Shown here: positions 51,407 through 61,082 of the stretch, piece after piece
How positions within the stretch are numbered: position 1 is the stretch's first letter
Layout of the letters: each line of letters starts with the position of its first letter
NCBI GenBank assembly: GCA_022822545.1
Contig: JAJEBE010000006.1
Location: 124,001 to 188,000, forward strand
Origin: Anaerolineae bacterium
GTDB taxonomy: Bacteria > Chloroflexota > Anaerolineae > Aggregatilineales > Phototrophicaceae
Length of the DNA: 64,000 nt
Reading direction: 5' to 3'
The notes under the pieces: generated by a model
Told to the model about the DNA's origin: nothing
What the model saw: only the letters and a program-made list of their open reading frames with translations
The model's database searches: none
Translations under genes and position numbers: made by a program

Positions 51407-53676
51407 TTCTCGGCAGCTGCCAACTCCGCCAGCGCCTGCCGCTGCGTCTGGACCGGGATATAGGGAGCTTGCCACCACTCGGGGAAGTCTTTGCGCGGCT
51501 CGCCGAGATAATCGTCCAGGATGCGCCGGATCATCGGCGCGACCACTTCCGAGCCTTCACGCGAATGCGCCATCACGCCGGCGAAGGCGATCTGCGGGTT
51601 TTCTCGCGGCCAGTAGGCCACAAACCAGGCGTGTGGATTGCCGGCTGTTTCGGCCGTGCCCGTCTTGCCGCAGATGGTGAAAGGCGCATCGTCAAAGACG
51701 AACCAGGCCGTGCCCAGATCTTCGACGGTCGTGACCTTGCACATGCCCTCGCGCACGATGTCCAGGGCTTCGGCATCCAGGTCCAGTTCCGCAACCAGCG
51801 ACGGCTCATTCTCCAACTGAAAGTCCGCCTCCCCTTCCCTGCCGATGTGGCTCACGACGTAAGGCTGCCAGAGCGCGCCGCCGTTGGCGATGGCCGCGGT
51901 CAATTGCGCCATCTGTATGACGGTGACGGCGACATCGCCTTGCCCGATGGCGTTGTTGATGGCGGTCGTGATTTCAAGAGGAGGAGCGACGTTGCCAGCC
52001 GCTTCCAAGCCCAGCGCGCGTATCCCGGTCTGCCGGCCAATGCCGAGCAGTTTGGCGTAGTCGCTCTGCATATCCGACCGCGCTTCATACATCCGCGCCC
52101 CCATTTCATAGAAGAAGGGATTGCAGGAGGCCGCCAGCGCGTCCGCCATTGTCACTGATCCGGCGGGGTCCTTCGGCGGGGATTCCAGCAAGCGCCAGTC
52201 GGTCCGCACCGCCTGCGAATCGCCATAGCTCTCGCCGTACCAGTAATAATCGCAATCGAATAATTGCTCGCGCGCCCAGATACCTTCCGAAGCCGCCGCC
52301 AGCGCCGTAACAATCTTGTAGACCGAACCCGGCGTATATTGCTCGGCGAGGGCTTTGTTGATAAAGGGATTGCGCGGATCGCCGTTGAGACGCGTGATCG
52401 CGCCAAGCACGTCGTATTCCGTGTCCCGGCTAAATATACGCGGATCGAAACTGGGATAACTCGCCAGCGCCAGGATCTTCCCGCTGTCAGCCTCCATGGC
52501 GACGAGAGCGCCGCCAGTGGTGATGCCGCCCCAATTGGGGCTGGCGTAGTTCACCGCGTCGGATATGCTCTGCGCCATCATCGCTTGCAGGTCTCGCTTG
52601 ATGGTCAGGGTCACCGAACGCGGCGCCTGGCCGACCGCTCCCGCAAGCTCGCGAATGACGGTGCTGCCGCCTTCCAAAATGCGCAGATAGCGCTGTGGCT
52701 TGCCGGCCAGGGTCTCTTCGTAGGCCAGCTCAATACCGGCGCGGCCGACCAAATCGCCGGCGGAGTAACCACGCGCCTCCCAACGATCCAACTCATCAGC
52801 CGGCACCGCGCCGATATAGCCGACAACATGGGTGGCCATGCCGTGCCCGTAATAACTGCGCGATCGATACGCGCGCACTTTGTTGAGAGGACCATCGGTG
52901 ACGCGGATGTCACAATCCGCCGCTAATGCTTGCTGATGCGTCTCGTATTGGTCGCTGTCAATCTCGGCGATATGGAACAGCGTCTCGTCCAGGTAATCCA
53001 CAAAGATGCGCCGCAGCGTGTTTAGGTGCTGCCGCGTCACGAGCGCGAGCGTATTGAGACAGTCATCAACATTGGGCATGTCTTGCTGGATGACGTACAG
53101 GCTGTATATCAACGCGTCCTGCTGCGCCAGCGGACGGCCGTCATCGGCGTAGATATTGGCGCGCTGCGGGAATTCCGCTCGCTCGTTCAAGCGGGCTCGG
53201 CTCGACATGCCGCTGATGATATCCATCGGCGACCAGGCGATCTTCCAGCCGCCTTCGTTAACCATGCGCATCACGCGATCCTCATCAACCACGACGCCAA
53301 AGGTCGGCGATTCAATCGCGATATCGTATTTTAGGACCGCTGTCGTACCCTGATGCTCAACGCCGCGCGCCATGTATTGGACGCCGCCAAAACGCAGGAC
53401 GCTATGGGCGACCGTATACTTGTCGATGAAGTTCGCCTGCGGGTAGAGTTCACGGCTGCGCTCGGCGAGCAAGCCGTGCATCGCCTCGAGGTCACTATTA
53501 TTCCAGGCCGTCATGTATTCCCGCAGGACCTCGGCCGGGTCGGAACTGGTGGTCTGCGCAGCCGGGACCGGCGTCGCCGCGGCCGGAACACGCGGTTCTT
53601 GCAGCAGCGCGGATTCGCAGGCGCTGAGAGTCAGTAAAACCAGAAGCAGGTATGACAAAAGCGGTCGGACTGTCAT
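51403..53676 (-). CDS. Class B penicillin-binding protein, MecA-like lipoprotein
   Basis: A 757-residue transpeptidase. The N terminus 'MTVRPLLSYLLLVLLTLSAC' is a lipoprotein signal (Cys20), not the usual membrane anchor. An NTF2-like MecA_N domain ('VLREYMTAWNNSDLEAMHGL') spans about residues 45-150, then the dimerisation domain, then the transpeptidase with 'YTPGSVYKIV' (SxxK), 'AASCNPFF' (SxN) and 'CGKTGTAET' (KTG). All catalytic motifs are intact, so it should cross-link peptidoglycan. The MecA-type layout suggests low beta-lactam affinity may be possible, but this is not shown. It converges with the YabE-like gene with a 4-base overlap. The longer frame to 53862 has no start signal. Confidence 0.92.
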   Translation of the reverse strand: MTVRPLLSYLLLVLLTLSACESALLQEPRVPAAATPVPAAQTTSSDPAEVLREYMTAWNNSDLEAMHGLLAERSRELYPQANFIDKYTVAHSVLRFGGVQYMARGVEHQGTTAVLKYDIAIESPTFGVVVDEDRVMRMVNEGGWKIAWSPMDIISGMSSRARLNERAEFPQRANIYADDGRPLAQQDALIYSLYVIQQDMPNVDDCLNTLALVTRQHLNTLRRIFVDYLDETLFHIAEIDSDQYETHQQALAADCDIRVTDGPLNKVRAYRSRSYYGHGMATHVVGYIGAVPADELDRWEARGYSAGDLVGRAGIELAYEETLAGKPQRYLRILEGGSTVIRELAGAVGQAPRSVTLTIKRDLQAMMAQSISDAVNYASPNWGGITTGGALVAMEADSGKILALASYPSFDPRIFSRDTEYDVLGAITRLNGDPRNPFINKALAEQYTPGSVYKIVTALAAASEGIWAREQLFDCDYYWYGESYGDSQAVRTDWRLLESPPKDPAGSVTMADALAASCNPFFYEMGARMYEARSDMQSDYAKLLGIGRQTGIRALGLEAAGNVAPPLEITTAINNAIGQGDVAVTVIQMAQLTAAIANGGALWQPYVVSHIGREGEADFQLENEPSLVAELDLDAEALDIVREGMCKVTTVEDLGTAWFVFDDAPFTICGKTGTAETAGNPHAWFVAYWPRENPQIAFAGVMAHSREGSEVVAPMIRRILDDYLGEPRKDFPEWWQAPYIPVQTQRQALAELAAAEN

Positions 53677-54022
53677 GTAGCGGATTGGAAATGATATTGG
53701 AAGTCTCGGAAACGGGAAACAATTTTTCTCCAATGGATTCCAATAACCGCAGCGCCTTTGCCGACACAAAAGTTTTTTTTGGCAATCTGGCAATCTGGCC
53801 ATCTGACCGGAAAGCGAGGCGAATGAAGGGTGGGCGGTCGCGATATGGACGCAGGTTTTCATAGGCTAATTATAACAGGAATTGGTGCGAAATTATAGAG
53901 CAAATGTTCTCATTCAGTGATTTGGGGGCGAGAAGGTCTTGAGATGTTTCGGGGGCTGAGGACGCGACAGGTTGTAAAAAAGGCGCAGGCTCATGAGGCT
54001 TGCGGTGGAGAAAGAAATGCAA
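53677..54022. other. Intergenic stretch of 346 bases upstream of the PBP gene
   Basis: No gene seen. It holds a minus-strand TATAAT (53867-53872) about 190 bases before the PBP start, with no good -35, and a GGCAATCT/GGCCATCT triplet of short repeats near 53783-53805. The leader is long and unexplained. Confidence 0.4.
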
Positions 54023-55471
54023 TCAGTAAGCGCCGCTGCGCAAAAAGACGCGCGGAATGGTGAGCATGAGGATCTCGATGTCCATCGAGATTGACCAATT
54101 GTCGATGTAATACATGTCCATTTCGCACATCTCGTCGAAGGGCACATTGCTGCGGCCGCGCACCTGCCACCAGCCGGTGATGCCCGGCGTAATCTGCAAG
54201 CGCCGTGTGTGCCGCGGCTCGTAATGCGTGACTTCGCGCGGTGTGGGCGGGCGTGGACCGACCCAACTCATCTCGCCGCGGACCACATTGATGAGATTCG
54301 GCAATTCGTCCAGGCTGGTGCGCCGCAGGAATCTGCCCACGCGGGTGATGCGCGGGTCGTCGATGAATTTGGCGTGGCGCGGATCTTCGCCCGATTCGCG
54401 CAGCATATCTTCGTGCAGGTCTTCCGCGCCCTCGACCATGCTGCGGAATTTCACCATCCGGAATTGCCGGCCGTCTTTCCCGACGCGAATCTGCCGGAAC
54501 AAGATCGGCCCTTCGCCTTCCAGCATCAGGGCGAGCGCGACGAGCAGGCTGACGGGCGCCCAAACCGGAAAGCTGATGATGACCAGCAGCAGGTCCAGCC
54601 CGCGTTTTATCAACTGATTGCCGCGGCTGAACGAGCGATGCGGGCCGATGCCCAAAAGCGGCACGCCATCCAGATTCTCGACCTGCACTTGCCGGATATT
54701 GAGCTGCATGATCTCCGGCACGATCCGCAAATCAGTATCGGCATCGCGGCAGACCTCGGTGAGCTCCTGAATGCGATCGTAATGCTTCCAGCGAAAGGTG
54801 ATAATGACCGTATCGACCATGTGTGACCGGATGGCTGACAACAACTGCGCGGTCCCGCCCAATGCCTCCACCCGTCCCATGCCGGCCGAACTCTTCTCGG
54901 CATCGTCATCCAGAAAGCCGATCGGCCGATAACCGAACTCGGGGCGGGATAGCATGATGCCGAGCAAGGAACGCCCCACATCGCCCATACCCACGATCAA
55001 GACGCGGCGAATGCCAATCCCCTGATGCCGCAGGTAAGCCAACATCCAGCGCCTTATCAACCGTGACGCGGCGCCAACACCCAGCGTCAGCGCGGCCACA
55101 TAGATCAGCATCAAGCGGCTTGTCACCAGCGGCTGCAAGATATAATACATCGCCAGCACGATGACGATGGAGACGGCCACGCTGCTCGCGATCAGATAAA
55201 CTTCTTCCAGCCAGGCTCGGCCGGCGATATTGCGGTATAGATTGTTGCGTTGGTAATTGACCAGAATCAGCAGCGCATAAATGATGGCAAAAGGGATATA
55301 AGGCCCGAAGTCGCGCTGCCCGGGGTCCAAAAGCGGGCGTATGATCTGCAAGTCGTAACGCAGGATATAAGCGATGCCAAAGACCGCGAATGCGAGCAAA
55401 GCGTCCGCCAGCGGGAAAAGCCAGCGCGGCTCAATGGTAGGCCGTTCAGATAGAGATCGCGGCGCGTTCAC
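54023..55471 (-). CDS. Undecaprenyl-phosphate sugar phosphotransferase (WbaP/WcaJ family)
   Basis: A 482-residue exopolysaccharide initiator. N-terminal spans ('LFPLADALLAFAVFGIAYIL', 'IPFAIIYALLILVNYQ' and two more), a CoA-binding-like Rossmann domain ('RVLIVGMGDVGRSLLGIML'), and the C-terminal bacterial sugar transferase domain: 'VWAPVSLLVALALMLEGEGP', 'FRMVKFRSMVEGAE', 'SLDELPNLINVVRGEMSWVG' and 'PGITGWWQVRGRS'. It transfers a hexose-1-phosphate to the lipid carrier. Start is GTG 55471. A glycosyltransferase gene lies directly upstream. Confidence 0.95.
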   Translation of the reverse strand: MNAPRSLSERPTIEPRWLFPLADALLAFAVFGIAYILRYDLQIIRPLLDPGQRDFGPYIPFAIIYALLILVNYQRNNLYRNIAGRAWLEEVYLIASSVAVSIVIVLAMYYILQPLVTSRLMLIYVAALTLGVGAASRLIRRWMLAYLRHQGIGIRRVLIVGMGDVGRSLLGIMLSRPEFGYRPIGFLDDDAEKSSAGMGRVEALGGTAQLLSAIRSHMVDTVIITFRWKHYDRIQELTEVCRDADTDLRIVPEIMQLNIRQVQVENLDGVPLLGIGPHRSFSRGNQLIKRGLDLLLVIISFPVWAPVSLLVALALMLEGEGPILFRQIRVGKDGRQFRMVKFRSMVEGAEDLHEDMLRESGEDPRHAKFIDDPRITRVGRFLRRTSLDELPNLINVVRGEMSWVGPRPPTPREVTHYEPRHTRRLQITPGITGWWQVRGRSNVPFDEMCEMDMYYIDNWSISMDIEILMLTIPRVFLRSGAY

Positions 55472-55528
55472 GATTTGCTCGGGCGAGCAAAGGCCGCTGT
55501 CTTATCCGCCGTCCGCGGGTATCGGGCA

Positions 55529-56701
55529 TTATTTGGCTTCAACGCCGGTCGCCTTTTCACTTTCTCCGAGGGGCTGCTCGTTGCTTGTCATAGCTAGCCG
55601 ATAACTGCCGAGCGTGAGTTCAACTGTGCGCGCCCAACTGAAGAGCGCCGCCCGTTCCAGTCCTTTCCTCCGCGCCATATCGCGCCATTCGTCATTCGCC
55701 TTCAGCGCCTTGAGCTCGGCTGCCCAGCGCTCTTCGTCCGCCGATGGGAGGCATTTGCCCGCTGCGCCGGCCACTTCCGGCAAGGACGAGACATCGGATG
55801 TGAGTACGGGCGCGCCGCAGGCCATGGCTTCCAAAACGGGCAAGCCGAAACCTTCAAAGACGGACGGGTACAAGAATGCTTCGGCGCAATTGTACCAAAA
55901 TGGCAGGTCTGCGGCAGGTATGAATCCGACATGCTTGACGCTGCCGCTCAGCCCGAGGCCCTCGATGGCGGCCAGCACTTGCTTTCCCTGCCAGCCAAGG
56001 CCGCCGCCCAATATCAGCGGCAAGCGCTCGTCGGACTTCAAGCGCGCGTATGCCCGCAGCAGCATCTCCAGATTCTTGCGCGGCTCAAGCGTGCCGACAT
56101 AAAGCCAGAAGCGCGCGGGCAGCCTCTCCTTTTGCCGAAAGCGCTCGCGCTCCGCCGGCAAGATCGGATGAAACAGCGTCTTATCGTAACCCAGCGGCGT
56201 GACATCAATCTTGCTCGCGGGGATCCCCAGCAGGGCGGTCAGGTCGTCGGCAGTGCTCCGGCTGATCGCCAGGATGCGCCTCGCGCGCGCGCAAGTCAAG
56301 GCCGTCATGGTCTGCAAATAAAGGCGGCGCGCCTTGCTCAGCCGCTCCGGGAAACGCAGGAAACTCAGGTCGTAGATAGTAACCACCATCGGCGCGGCAA
56401 GCGCTAGCGGGGCGACAAATGCCAGCGCATGGTAGAGGTCGAATTGCCTGATGGCCCAAGGTTGCAGCGTCTGCTCCCACAAAATGCGGCGCAGCGGCCC
56501 TTCTGTGTCGAAGCGCGCCCGTTTCACGCTGATGCCGGAAAAGCTCGCCTGGCAGGCGGCGCCGACCAAGGCTTGAAACTGCCAGTTGGCTGGCGCTTGC
56601 CCCGGCAAGTGACGCAGCAAATTCACGATATAACCGTGAATGCCGGCCGAACGATATCCGGCTTGCCTGGAAAGCAGATGCGCGTTGAGACCGACCCTCA
56701 T
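55529..56701 (-). CDS. Glycosyltransferase family 4
   Basis: A 390-residue GT-B enzyme. The N-terminal domain begins 'MRVGLNAHLLSRQAGYRSAG'; the donor domain has 'WLYVGTLEPRKNLEMLLRAY' and the family signature 'LYPSVFEGFGLPVLEAMACG' (E-x7-E). It probably extends a surface glycan with mannose or a related sugar. It lies 57 bases upstream of the sugar phosphotransferase, on the same strand. The start is set at ATG 56701 because the N-terminal strand begins there; the longer frame to 56899 shadows the divergent trhO. Confidence 0.92.
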   Translation of the reverse strand: MRVGLNAHLLSRQAGYRSAGIHGYIVNLLRHLPGQAPANWQFQALVGAACQASFSGISVKRARFDTEGPLRRILWEQTLQPWAIRQFDLYHALAFVAPLALAAPMVVTIYDLSFLRFPERLSKARRLYLQTMTALTCARARRILAISRSTADDLTALLGIPASKIDVTPLGYDKTLFHPILPAERERFRQKERLPARFWLYVGTLEPRKNLEMLLRAYARLKSDERLPLILGGGLGWQGKQVLAAIEGLGLSGSVKHVGFIPAADLPFWYNCAEAFLYPSVFEGFGLPVLEAMACGAPVLTSDVSSLPEVAGAAGKCLPSADEERWAAELKALKANDEWRDMARRKGLERAALFSWARTVELTLGSYRLAMTSNEQPLGESEKATGVEAK

Positions 56702-56879
56702 ACGCCGAAGTATAGCATAGGCGCGCTCGCATCCGGGCAATCGCTGCTGATATGTCCCCGCTATGGCTGCCAAACTCTGTCGAATGCTGTAGCGGCGATT
56801 CGGTCGCCCGCCGATTCCAACTCCAAATATGCCGCGCCTCGAATTAGAATCGAGCGGAGAAATAGTGGGCTGATCGTAC

Positions 56880-57686
56880 ATGCAAGAGACCATACTCATC
56901 GCTGCCTTCTACAAGTTTATCCCCTTGCCGGATTACCGGGAGCTGCGGGACCCACTGCTGGCGCGCTGCCGGGCGGCGGGCTTGCGCGGTACGATTCTGC
57001 TGGCGGAAGAAGGCATTAACGCGACCATCGCCGGCCAGCGCCGGTCTGTGGAAGACCTGCTCCGCTACTTGCGCAGCGACCGGCGTTTCGACGATCTGGA
57101 CATTAAGGAGTCTTATCACACGCGCATGCCGTTTCAGCGGATGAAGGTCCGCTTGAAGCGCGAGATCGTCGCCATGAAAGTCCCGGGCATCGACCCCAAT
57201 CAGCGGGTGGGAACCTATGTAGAACCTCGGGATTGGAACCGCCTGATCGCGCAGGATGATGTCCTGCTCATTGACGCGCGCAACGACTATGAAGTCCAAA
57301 TTGGCGCTTTTGAAAACGCGATAAACCCGGGCGCCGATTCCTTTCACGAGTTGCCCGGCTACCTCTCCGCGCATCTCGACCCGGCGACGCACAGGCGGGT
57401 CGCGATGTATTGCACCGGCGGCATCCGCTGCGAGAAGGCGAGCGCCTACCTGCTGCAGTTGGGTTTTGAGGAAGTCTACCACTTGCGCGGTGGCATCTTG
57501 CGCTATCTGGAAGAGGTGGAGCCATCGGCGTCGCTCTGGCGGGGCGAGTGCTTCGTATTTGATGAGCGAGTTTCGCTTGACCATGGCCTGCAAAAGGGCG
57601 AGATTGTGATTTGCGATGACTGCAAGGCCATGGTCAAACAAGCCGGAGAGAAATGTCCGCGCTGCGGGTCAAGCAATATCCTCTGA
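56880..57686 (+). CDS. trhO: tRNA uridine(34) hydroxylase TrhO (rhodanese domain)
   Basis: A 268-residue YceA-family protein. The N-terminal domain has 'GTILLAEEGINATIAGQRRS' and the rhodanese domain 'VAMYCTGGIRCEKASAYLLQ' with the active Cys. TrhO installs the 5-hydroxyl on U34 of several tRNAs. The C terminus has 'ICDDCKAMVKQAGEKCPRCG', a four-Cys zinc-ribbon-like end. It is divergent from the glycosyltransferase gene. Confidence 0.95.
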   Translation: MQETILIAAFYKFIPLPDYRELRDPLLARCRAAGLRGTILLAEEGINATIAGQRRSVEDLLRYLRSDRRFDDLDIKESYHTRMPFQRMKVRLKREIVAMKVPGIDPNQRVGTYVEPRDWNRLIAQDDVLLIDARNDYEVQIGAFENAINPGADSFHELPGYLSAHLDPATHRRVAMYCTGGIRCEKASAYLLQLGFEEVYHLRGGILRYLEEVEPSASLWRGECFVFDERVSLDHGLQKGEIVICDDCKAMVKQAGEKCPRCGSSNIL

Positions 57687-57839
57687 TTCGCTCGGCATGT
57701 CTTCTCGGCGCAAGAGCCGCGCTGAGCAAGCCTCCCGATTAGGACGCGCGGCTAGGCGGCGTAGGCAGATCGTACCTCTACATGAGTAATTTACGATTGT
57801 ATAATGGTTGGTGTAGTGAACGGTTAGGGTCTAGTGTGG

Positions 57840-58427
57840 ATGCAAATTGGAATCATATCAGACGTGCATGCCGATTATGACACGCTAGAGGATGTGCTCG
57901 CTCGCTTCGAAAAACATCATCAGGTGGATCAAATCCTGTGCGCCGGAGACTTGGTGGGGCGCGGCCCGGAGCCGGATCGGGTGGTGGACCTGATCCGCGC
58001 GCATGGCATCCCGGTCGCTCGCGGGAATCATGACGAGTGGGTCTACGGCATTCGGCAAGACAACCTCCAATACCTGCAAGAATTGCCGCTGGATTGGCAA
58101 GGCGAGTTGGCGGGCACTACCATCTACATGTGTCACGGCAAGCCCGGCAACAATATGTGGGGCATGTACAAAGATCATCTGTCGACCACCTATCTCAAGA
58201 TGGTGCTCAGCTCGCTGAGAGCCGATGTTTTGGTCACCGGCCATACTCATTTGCCGCTGCATATCAAGACTCAGCACGGCTGCCTGGTTAATCCCGGCTC
58301 GCTGTATACTTTTTCTTGCGCGCGCTCCACATCGCATACCTATGGCGTGCTGTCCTTGCCCGACCAGACCTTTCGCGTTTACGACGCCAATGCCAGTTGC
58401 GGCGAGCCGCCTATCGAAATCGTCTAG
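57840..58427 (+). CDS. Metallophosphoesterase, YfcE-like
   Basis: A 195-residue calcineurin-like phosphoesterase. The metal motifs are in order: 'IISDVHADYDTLEDVL' (DxH), 'CAGDLVGRGPEPD' (GDxxxRG), 'VARGNHDEWV' (GNHD/E), 'TIYMCHGKPG' (H) and 'LVTGHTHLPL' (GHxH). Small members hydrolyse phosphodiesters such as cyclic nucleotides. The substrate is unknown. Start is ATG 57840 or GTG 57834. The next glycosyltransferase gene follows after 27 bases. Confidence 0.93.
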   Translation: MQIGIISDVHADYDTLEDVLARFEKHHQVDQILCAGDLVGRGPEPDRVVDLIRAHGIPVARGNHDEWVYGIRQDNLQYLQELPLDWQGELAGTTIYMCHGKPGNNMWGMYKDHLSTTYLKMVLSSLRADVLVTGHTHLPLHIKTQHGCLVNPGSLYTFSCARSTSHTYGVLSLPDQTFRVYDANASCGEPPIEIV

Positions 58428-58454
58428 GCGACGGCGCCGAGCCCCGGGCTAGTC

Positions 58455-59576
58455 ATGCGCGTCTTGATGCTCTCAAAAGCCTGTATCGTCGGGATCTATC
58501 AGCCCAAGCTGGAAGCCATCGCTCGCCGCGGCATTGACCTGACAGTGCTCGTCCCGCCGGCCTGGCGCGATGAACGCGGTTCGCAGCAACTGGAGCGCAG
58601 CCACAGCACCGGCTATCGGCTGCGCGCGATTCCCATTCGCTTCAACGGCAATTTCCACCTGCATCACTATCCGACGCTGGCGCGGGAGATCGCCGCCGCT
58701 CAACCGCAGATCGCGCATATCGACGAAGAACCCTACAACCTGGCGACCTGGCAGGCGCTGCGCCTGGCACGGCGGGCCGGCGCCAAATCGCTGTTCTTCA
58801 CCTGGCAGAACATCCTGCGCCGCTATCCGCCGCCATTCAGTTGGGGCGAGCGCTGGGTCATGCGCCGGGCCGATTACGCCTTGGCGGGCACGGACGATGC
58901 CGCGGCGGTCTTGCGGCAGAAGGGCTTTGGCGGGCCGCTGCGGACGATCCCGCAGTTCGGCGCGTCCGGGGCGCTCTTTCGTCCGGTGGAGGCAAGACCA
59001 TCGCGGCCCTTCACCATCGGTTTCATCGGTCGCGTCGTGCCGGAGAAAGGCGTTCACATCCTGCTCCAGGCAGCGGCGCAACTCGACGGCGAGTGGCGCT
59101 TGCGCCTGGTCGGCGGCGGCTCCTCAGTGGACGAGATGAAGGCGCTGGCGGCAACGCTGGAGATCGGCGGCCGGGCGGACTTCGCGGGCCAATTGCCATC
59201 AGAGGAATTGCCCGCCGAATACGGCAAGATCGATGTGCTCGTCCTGCCTTCCCTGACGCGGCGAAATTGGAAGGAGCAGTTCGGGCGCGTATTGGTGGAG
59301 GCGATGGCGAGCGGCGTCGCGGTCATCGGCAGCGACAGCGGCGCGATACCGGCGGTTGTCGGCGGAGCCGGGAGCATCGTGCCCGAAGGAGATGTGCCGG
59401 CGCTGGCGCGAGCGCTGCGAGAAGTGCGCGATGACGCGGCTCTGCGAAGCGACTTGATCAAAAGGGGGCGGGCTCGTTTCCTGGCGCATTTCACCCACGA
59501 CAGCATCGCCGAGGCGACAGTCGAGGTGTATCGGGAACTCATGGACCGTTCATCTGTTGGCGCAAGCGGCGGATGA
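58455..59576 (+). CDS. Glycosyltransferase family 4
   Basis: A 373-residue GT-B enzyme ('IGFIGRVVPEKGVHILLQAA', 'VLPSLTRRNWKEQFGRVLVE', 'MASGVAVIGSDSGAIPAVVG'). The E-x7-E signature is read as 'EQFGRVLVEAM'. It differs from the family-4 gene at 55529. The target glycan is unknown. It overlaps the convergent recO gene by 38 bases at the 3' end. Confidence 0.9.
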   Translation: MRVLMLSKACIVGIYQPKLEAIARRGIDLTVLVPPAWRDERGSQQLERSHSTGYRLRAIPIRFNGNFHLHHYPTLAREIAAAQPQIAHIDEEPYNLATWQALRLARRAGAKSLFFTWQNILRRYPPPFSWGERWVMRRADYALAGTDDAAAVLRQKGFGGPLRTIPQFGASGALFRPVEARPSRPFTIGFIGRVVPEKGVHILLQAAAQLDGEWRLRLVGGGSSVDEMKALAATLEIGGRADFAGQLPSEELPAEYGKIDVLVLPSLTRRNWKEQFGRVLVEAMASGVAVIGSDSGAIPAVVGGAGSIVPEGDVPALARALREVRDDAALRSDLIKRGRARFLAHFTHDSIAEATVEVYRELMDRSSVGASGG

Positions 59577-60324
59577 AATCAATACTTTCTAATTTCCGTT
59601 CCAGCAAGTGGGTGATGTAAGCGAGCATGATACGCTCGGCGCTGTCGTGCTGTGGCGGCGCGAGGCGCAGGCTGCTGACCGCGGAGTAAGATTGGCTGCT
59701 GCGCTGCAAGTGTCGCAATAGTTTCAGCGCGTCGAAGTCGATCTCAAGCAGGCGCGACGGCACTTGGGGCGCGGCGGCGCGGCTGACGACCCCGCCTTCT
59801 TCGCAACTGAAGAATTGCCGCTCCGGCAGCAGGTCGGCGCGGGTGACGACGCATTCGAGCAGTTCGGGCCGGAAGCCGACCAAATCAAGCAGTTGCAGTT
59901 CGAAGAAGCGCGTGGCGAGGCGTGGATCTTCGGCATCGGCGATGCGCGACAGGGTCTCATGCAGCAGGAGAAAAAGCGCCGCGCCATCCTCCTCTTCATC
60001 GGCGGTGAAGCGATCAAGCAACTCGGCGACATAATTGGCGTAGGCGCCGCGCCCGAGGTGGTCGCGCAAGCCGAGATAGGGATCGATCAATTCGGCTTGC
60101 GTCAGGATATCGAGGTTGCGTCCGCGGTGGATGACGCAGTCGCTGCGGGCGAAGAGTTCGACGTGGCCGCTGAGCTTGGCGCTGGGTTTGCGCGCGCCCT
60201 TGGCGATGGCGCGGATTTTCCCCTGCTGCGGCGTGAAGAGGATGAGCAAGCGGTCGGACTCGCCGAAGTCGCGGCGGCTGAGGATGATGGCTTGGCTGCG
60301 GAACTGACGCTGTGCTTTGGGCAT
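59539..60324 (-). CDS. recO: DNA repair protein RecO
   Basis: A 261-residue protein. N-terminal OB fold ('RSQAIILSRRDFGESDRLLI', 'GKIRAIAKGARKPSAKLSGH') and helical C-terminal domain ('GRGAYANYVAELLDRFTADE', 'ATRFFELQLLDLVGFRPELL'). RecO loads RecA with RecR. Only two cysteines are seen in the region where many RecO proteins have a four-Cys zinc site, so the zinc finger is probably absent. Start ATG 60324. It overlaps the convergent glycosyltransferase gene. Confidence 0.92.
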   Translation of the reverse strand: MPKAQRQFRSQAIILSRRDFGESDRLLILFTPQQGKIRAIAKGARKPSAKLSGHVELFARSDCVIHRGRNLDILTQAELIDPYLGLRDHLGRGAYANYVAELLDRFTADEEEDGAALFLLLHETLSRIADAEDPRLATRFFELQLLDLVGFRPELLECVVTRADLLPERQFFSCEEGGVVSRAAAPQVPSRLLEIDFDALKLLRHLQRSSQSYSAVSSLRLAPPQHDSAERIMLAYITHLLERKLESIDFIRRLRQQMNGP

Positions 60325-60501
60325 GGGCGGCTCGTTTGCTTTGGTCAGGTTGATTATAGCGGCTAGACTGACGCTGGGCGTTTCTTTTGCGACCGAGGGG
60401 CGCGTAGACAGCCACAAGATCCTCTACGTCGAGCGAGTAGAGGGCGTCGAGGCTCCGGCACTGCCGGCGATTGAACTGGTCTGATATTTTGTATGAGCGT
60501 G

Positions 60502-60915
60502 TTAGTCATTATCGCCGGTTACGCGCCGAGCGGCTGTGAAATCGCGACAATCGATGACCAGCTTGCCTTTGAGGCGGTTGCATTCGGCGCAGAGCAGTTG
60601 CAAGTTATCGAGCGCCGAGGGCCCGCCTTTGGCGATAGGGACAATGTGATCGAGCACGAGCGAATCGGTCGCGCCGCAATTGGCGCAGCCTTCGCCGAAG
60701 TCCTCCGCCAATTGTCGATGCCAGCGCTCATGCCGCGCGCGCAGGGTCGCCCGTTCCCGCCGCTTGATTTGTGGCGGCACGGCGCGTTTGTAAGGCTGGG
60801 CCCGCGGCCACGGTCCCGCCCCGCGGCCGCCGCGCGCCATGAATCGCGCCAGGTCGCTGCCCGGCTCATGACAGTTGCAACGTCGAATCAAACACCCGCA
60901 ATAGCCGCAGTACAT
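60502..60915 (-). CDS. HNH endonuclease-domain protein
   Basis: A 137-residue protein: an N-terminal Cys-rich segment ('YCGYCGCLIRRCNCHEPGSD'), a Gly/Arg-rich linker, and a C-terminal HNH domain 'CANCGATDSLVLDHIVPIAK' then 'GPSALDNLQLLCAECN'. The HNH catalytic His-Asn-His/Asn pattern and the two zinc CxxC pairs are present. It may nick DNA; the role is unknown. ATG 60915 is preferred. Not clearly part of a restriction system. Confidence 0.85.
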   Translation of the reverse strand: MYCGYCGCLIRRCNCHEPGSDLARFMARGGRGAGPWPRAQPYKRAVPPQIKRRERATLRARHERWHRQLAEDFGEGCANCGATDSLVLDHIVPIAKGGPSALDNLQLLCAECNRLKGKLVIDCRDFTAARRVTGDND

Positions 60916-61082
60916 CGCATATTCCGACCAAGCAATCGAGACAGCAAGCCATAGCATAACAGACGCGGAGAAGCGGTGCTTGAGAGCGGGCAGTCATGAC
61001 GGTCGTCGCAAGCTACGGGCTTTGCAGGGAGCCGGCTTTGGGCTAGATTCTTGGAGTACTGATGTGAAAGCAGGATTTGAAT

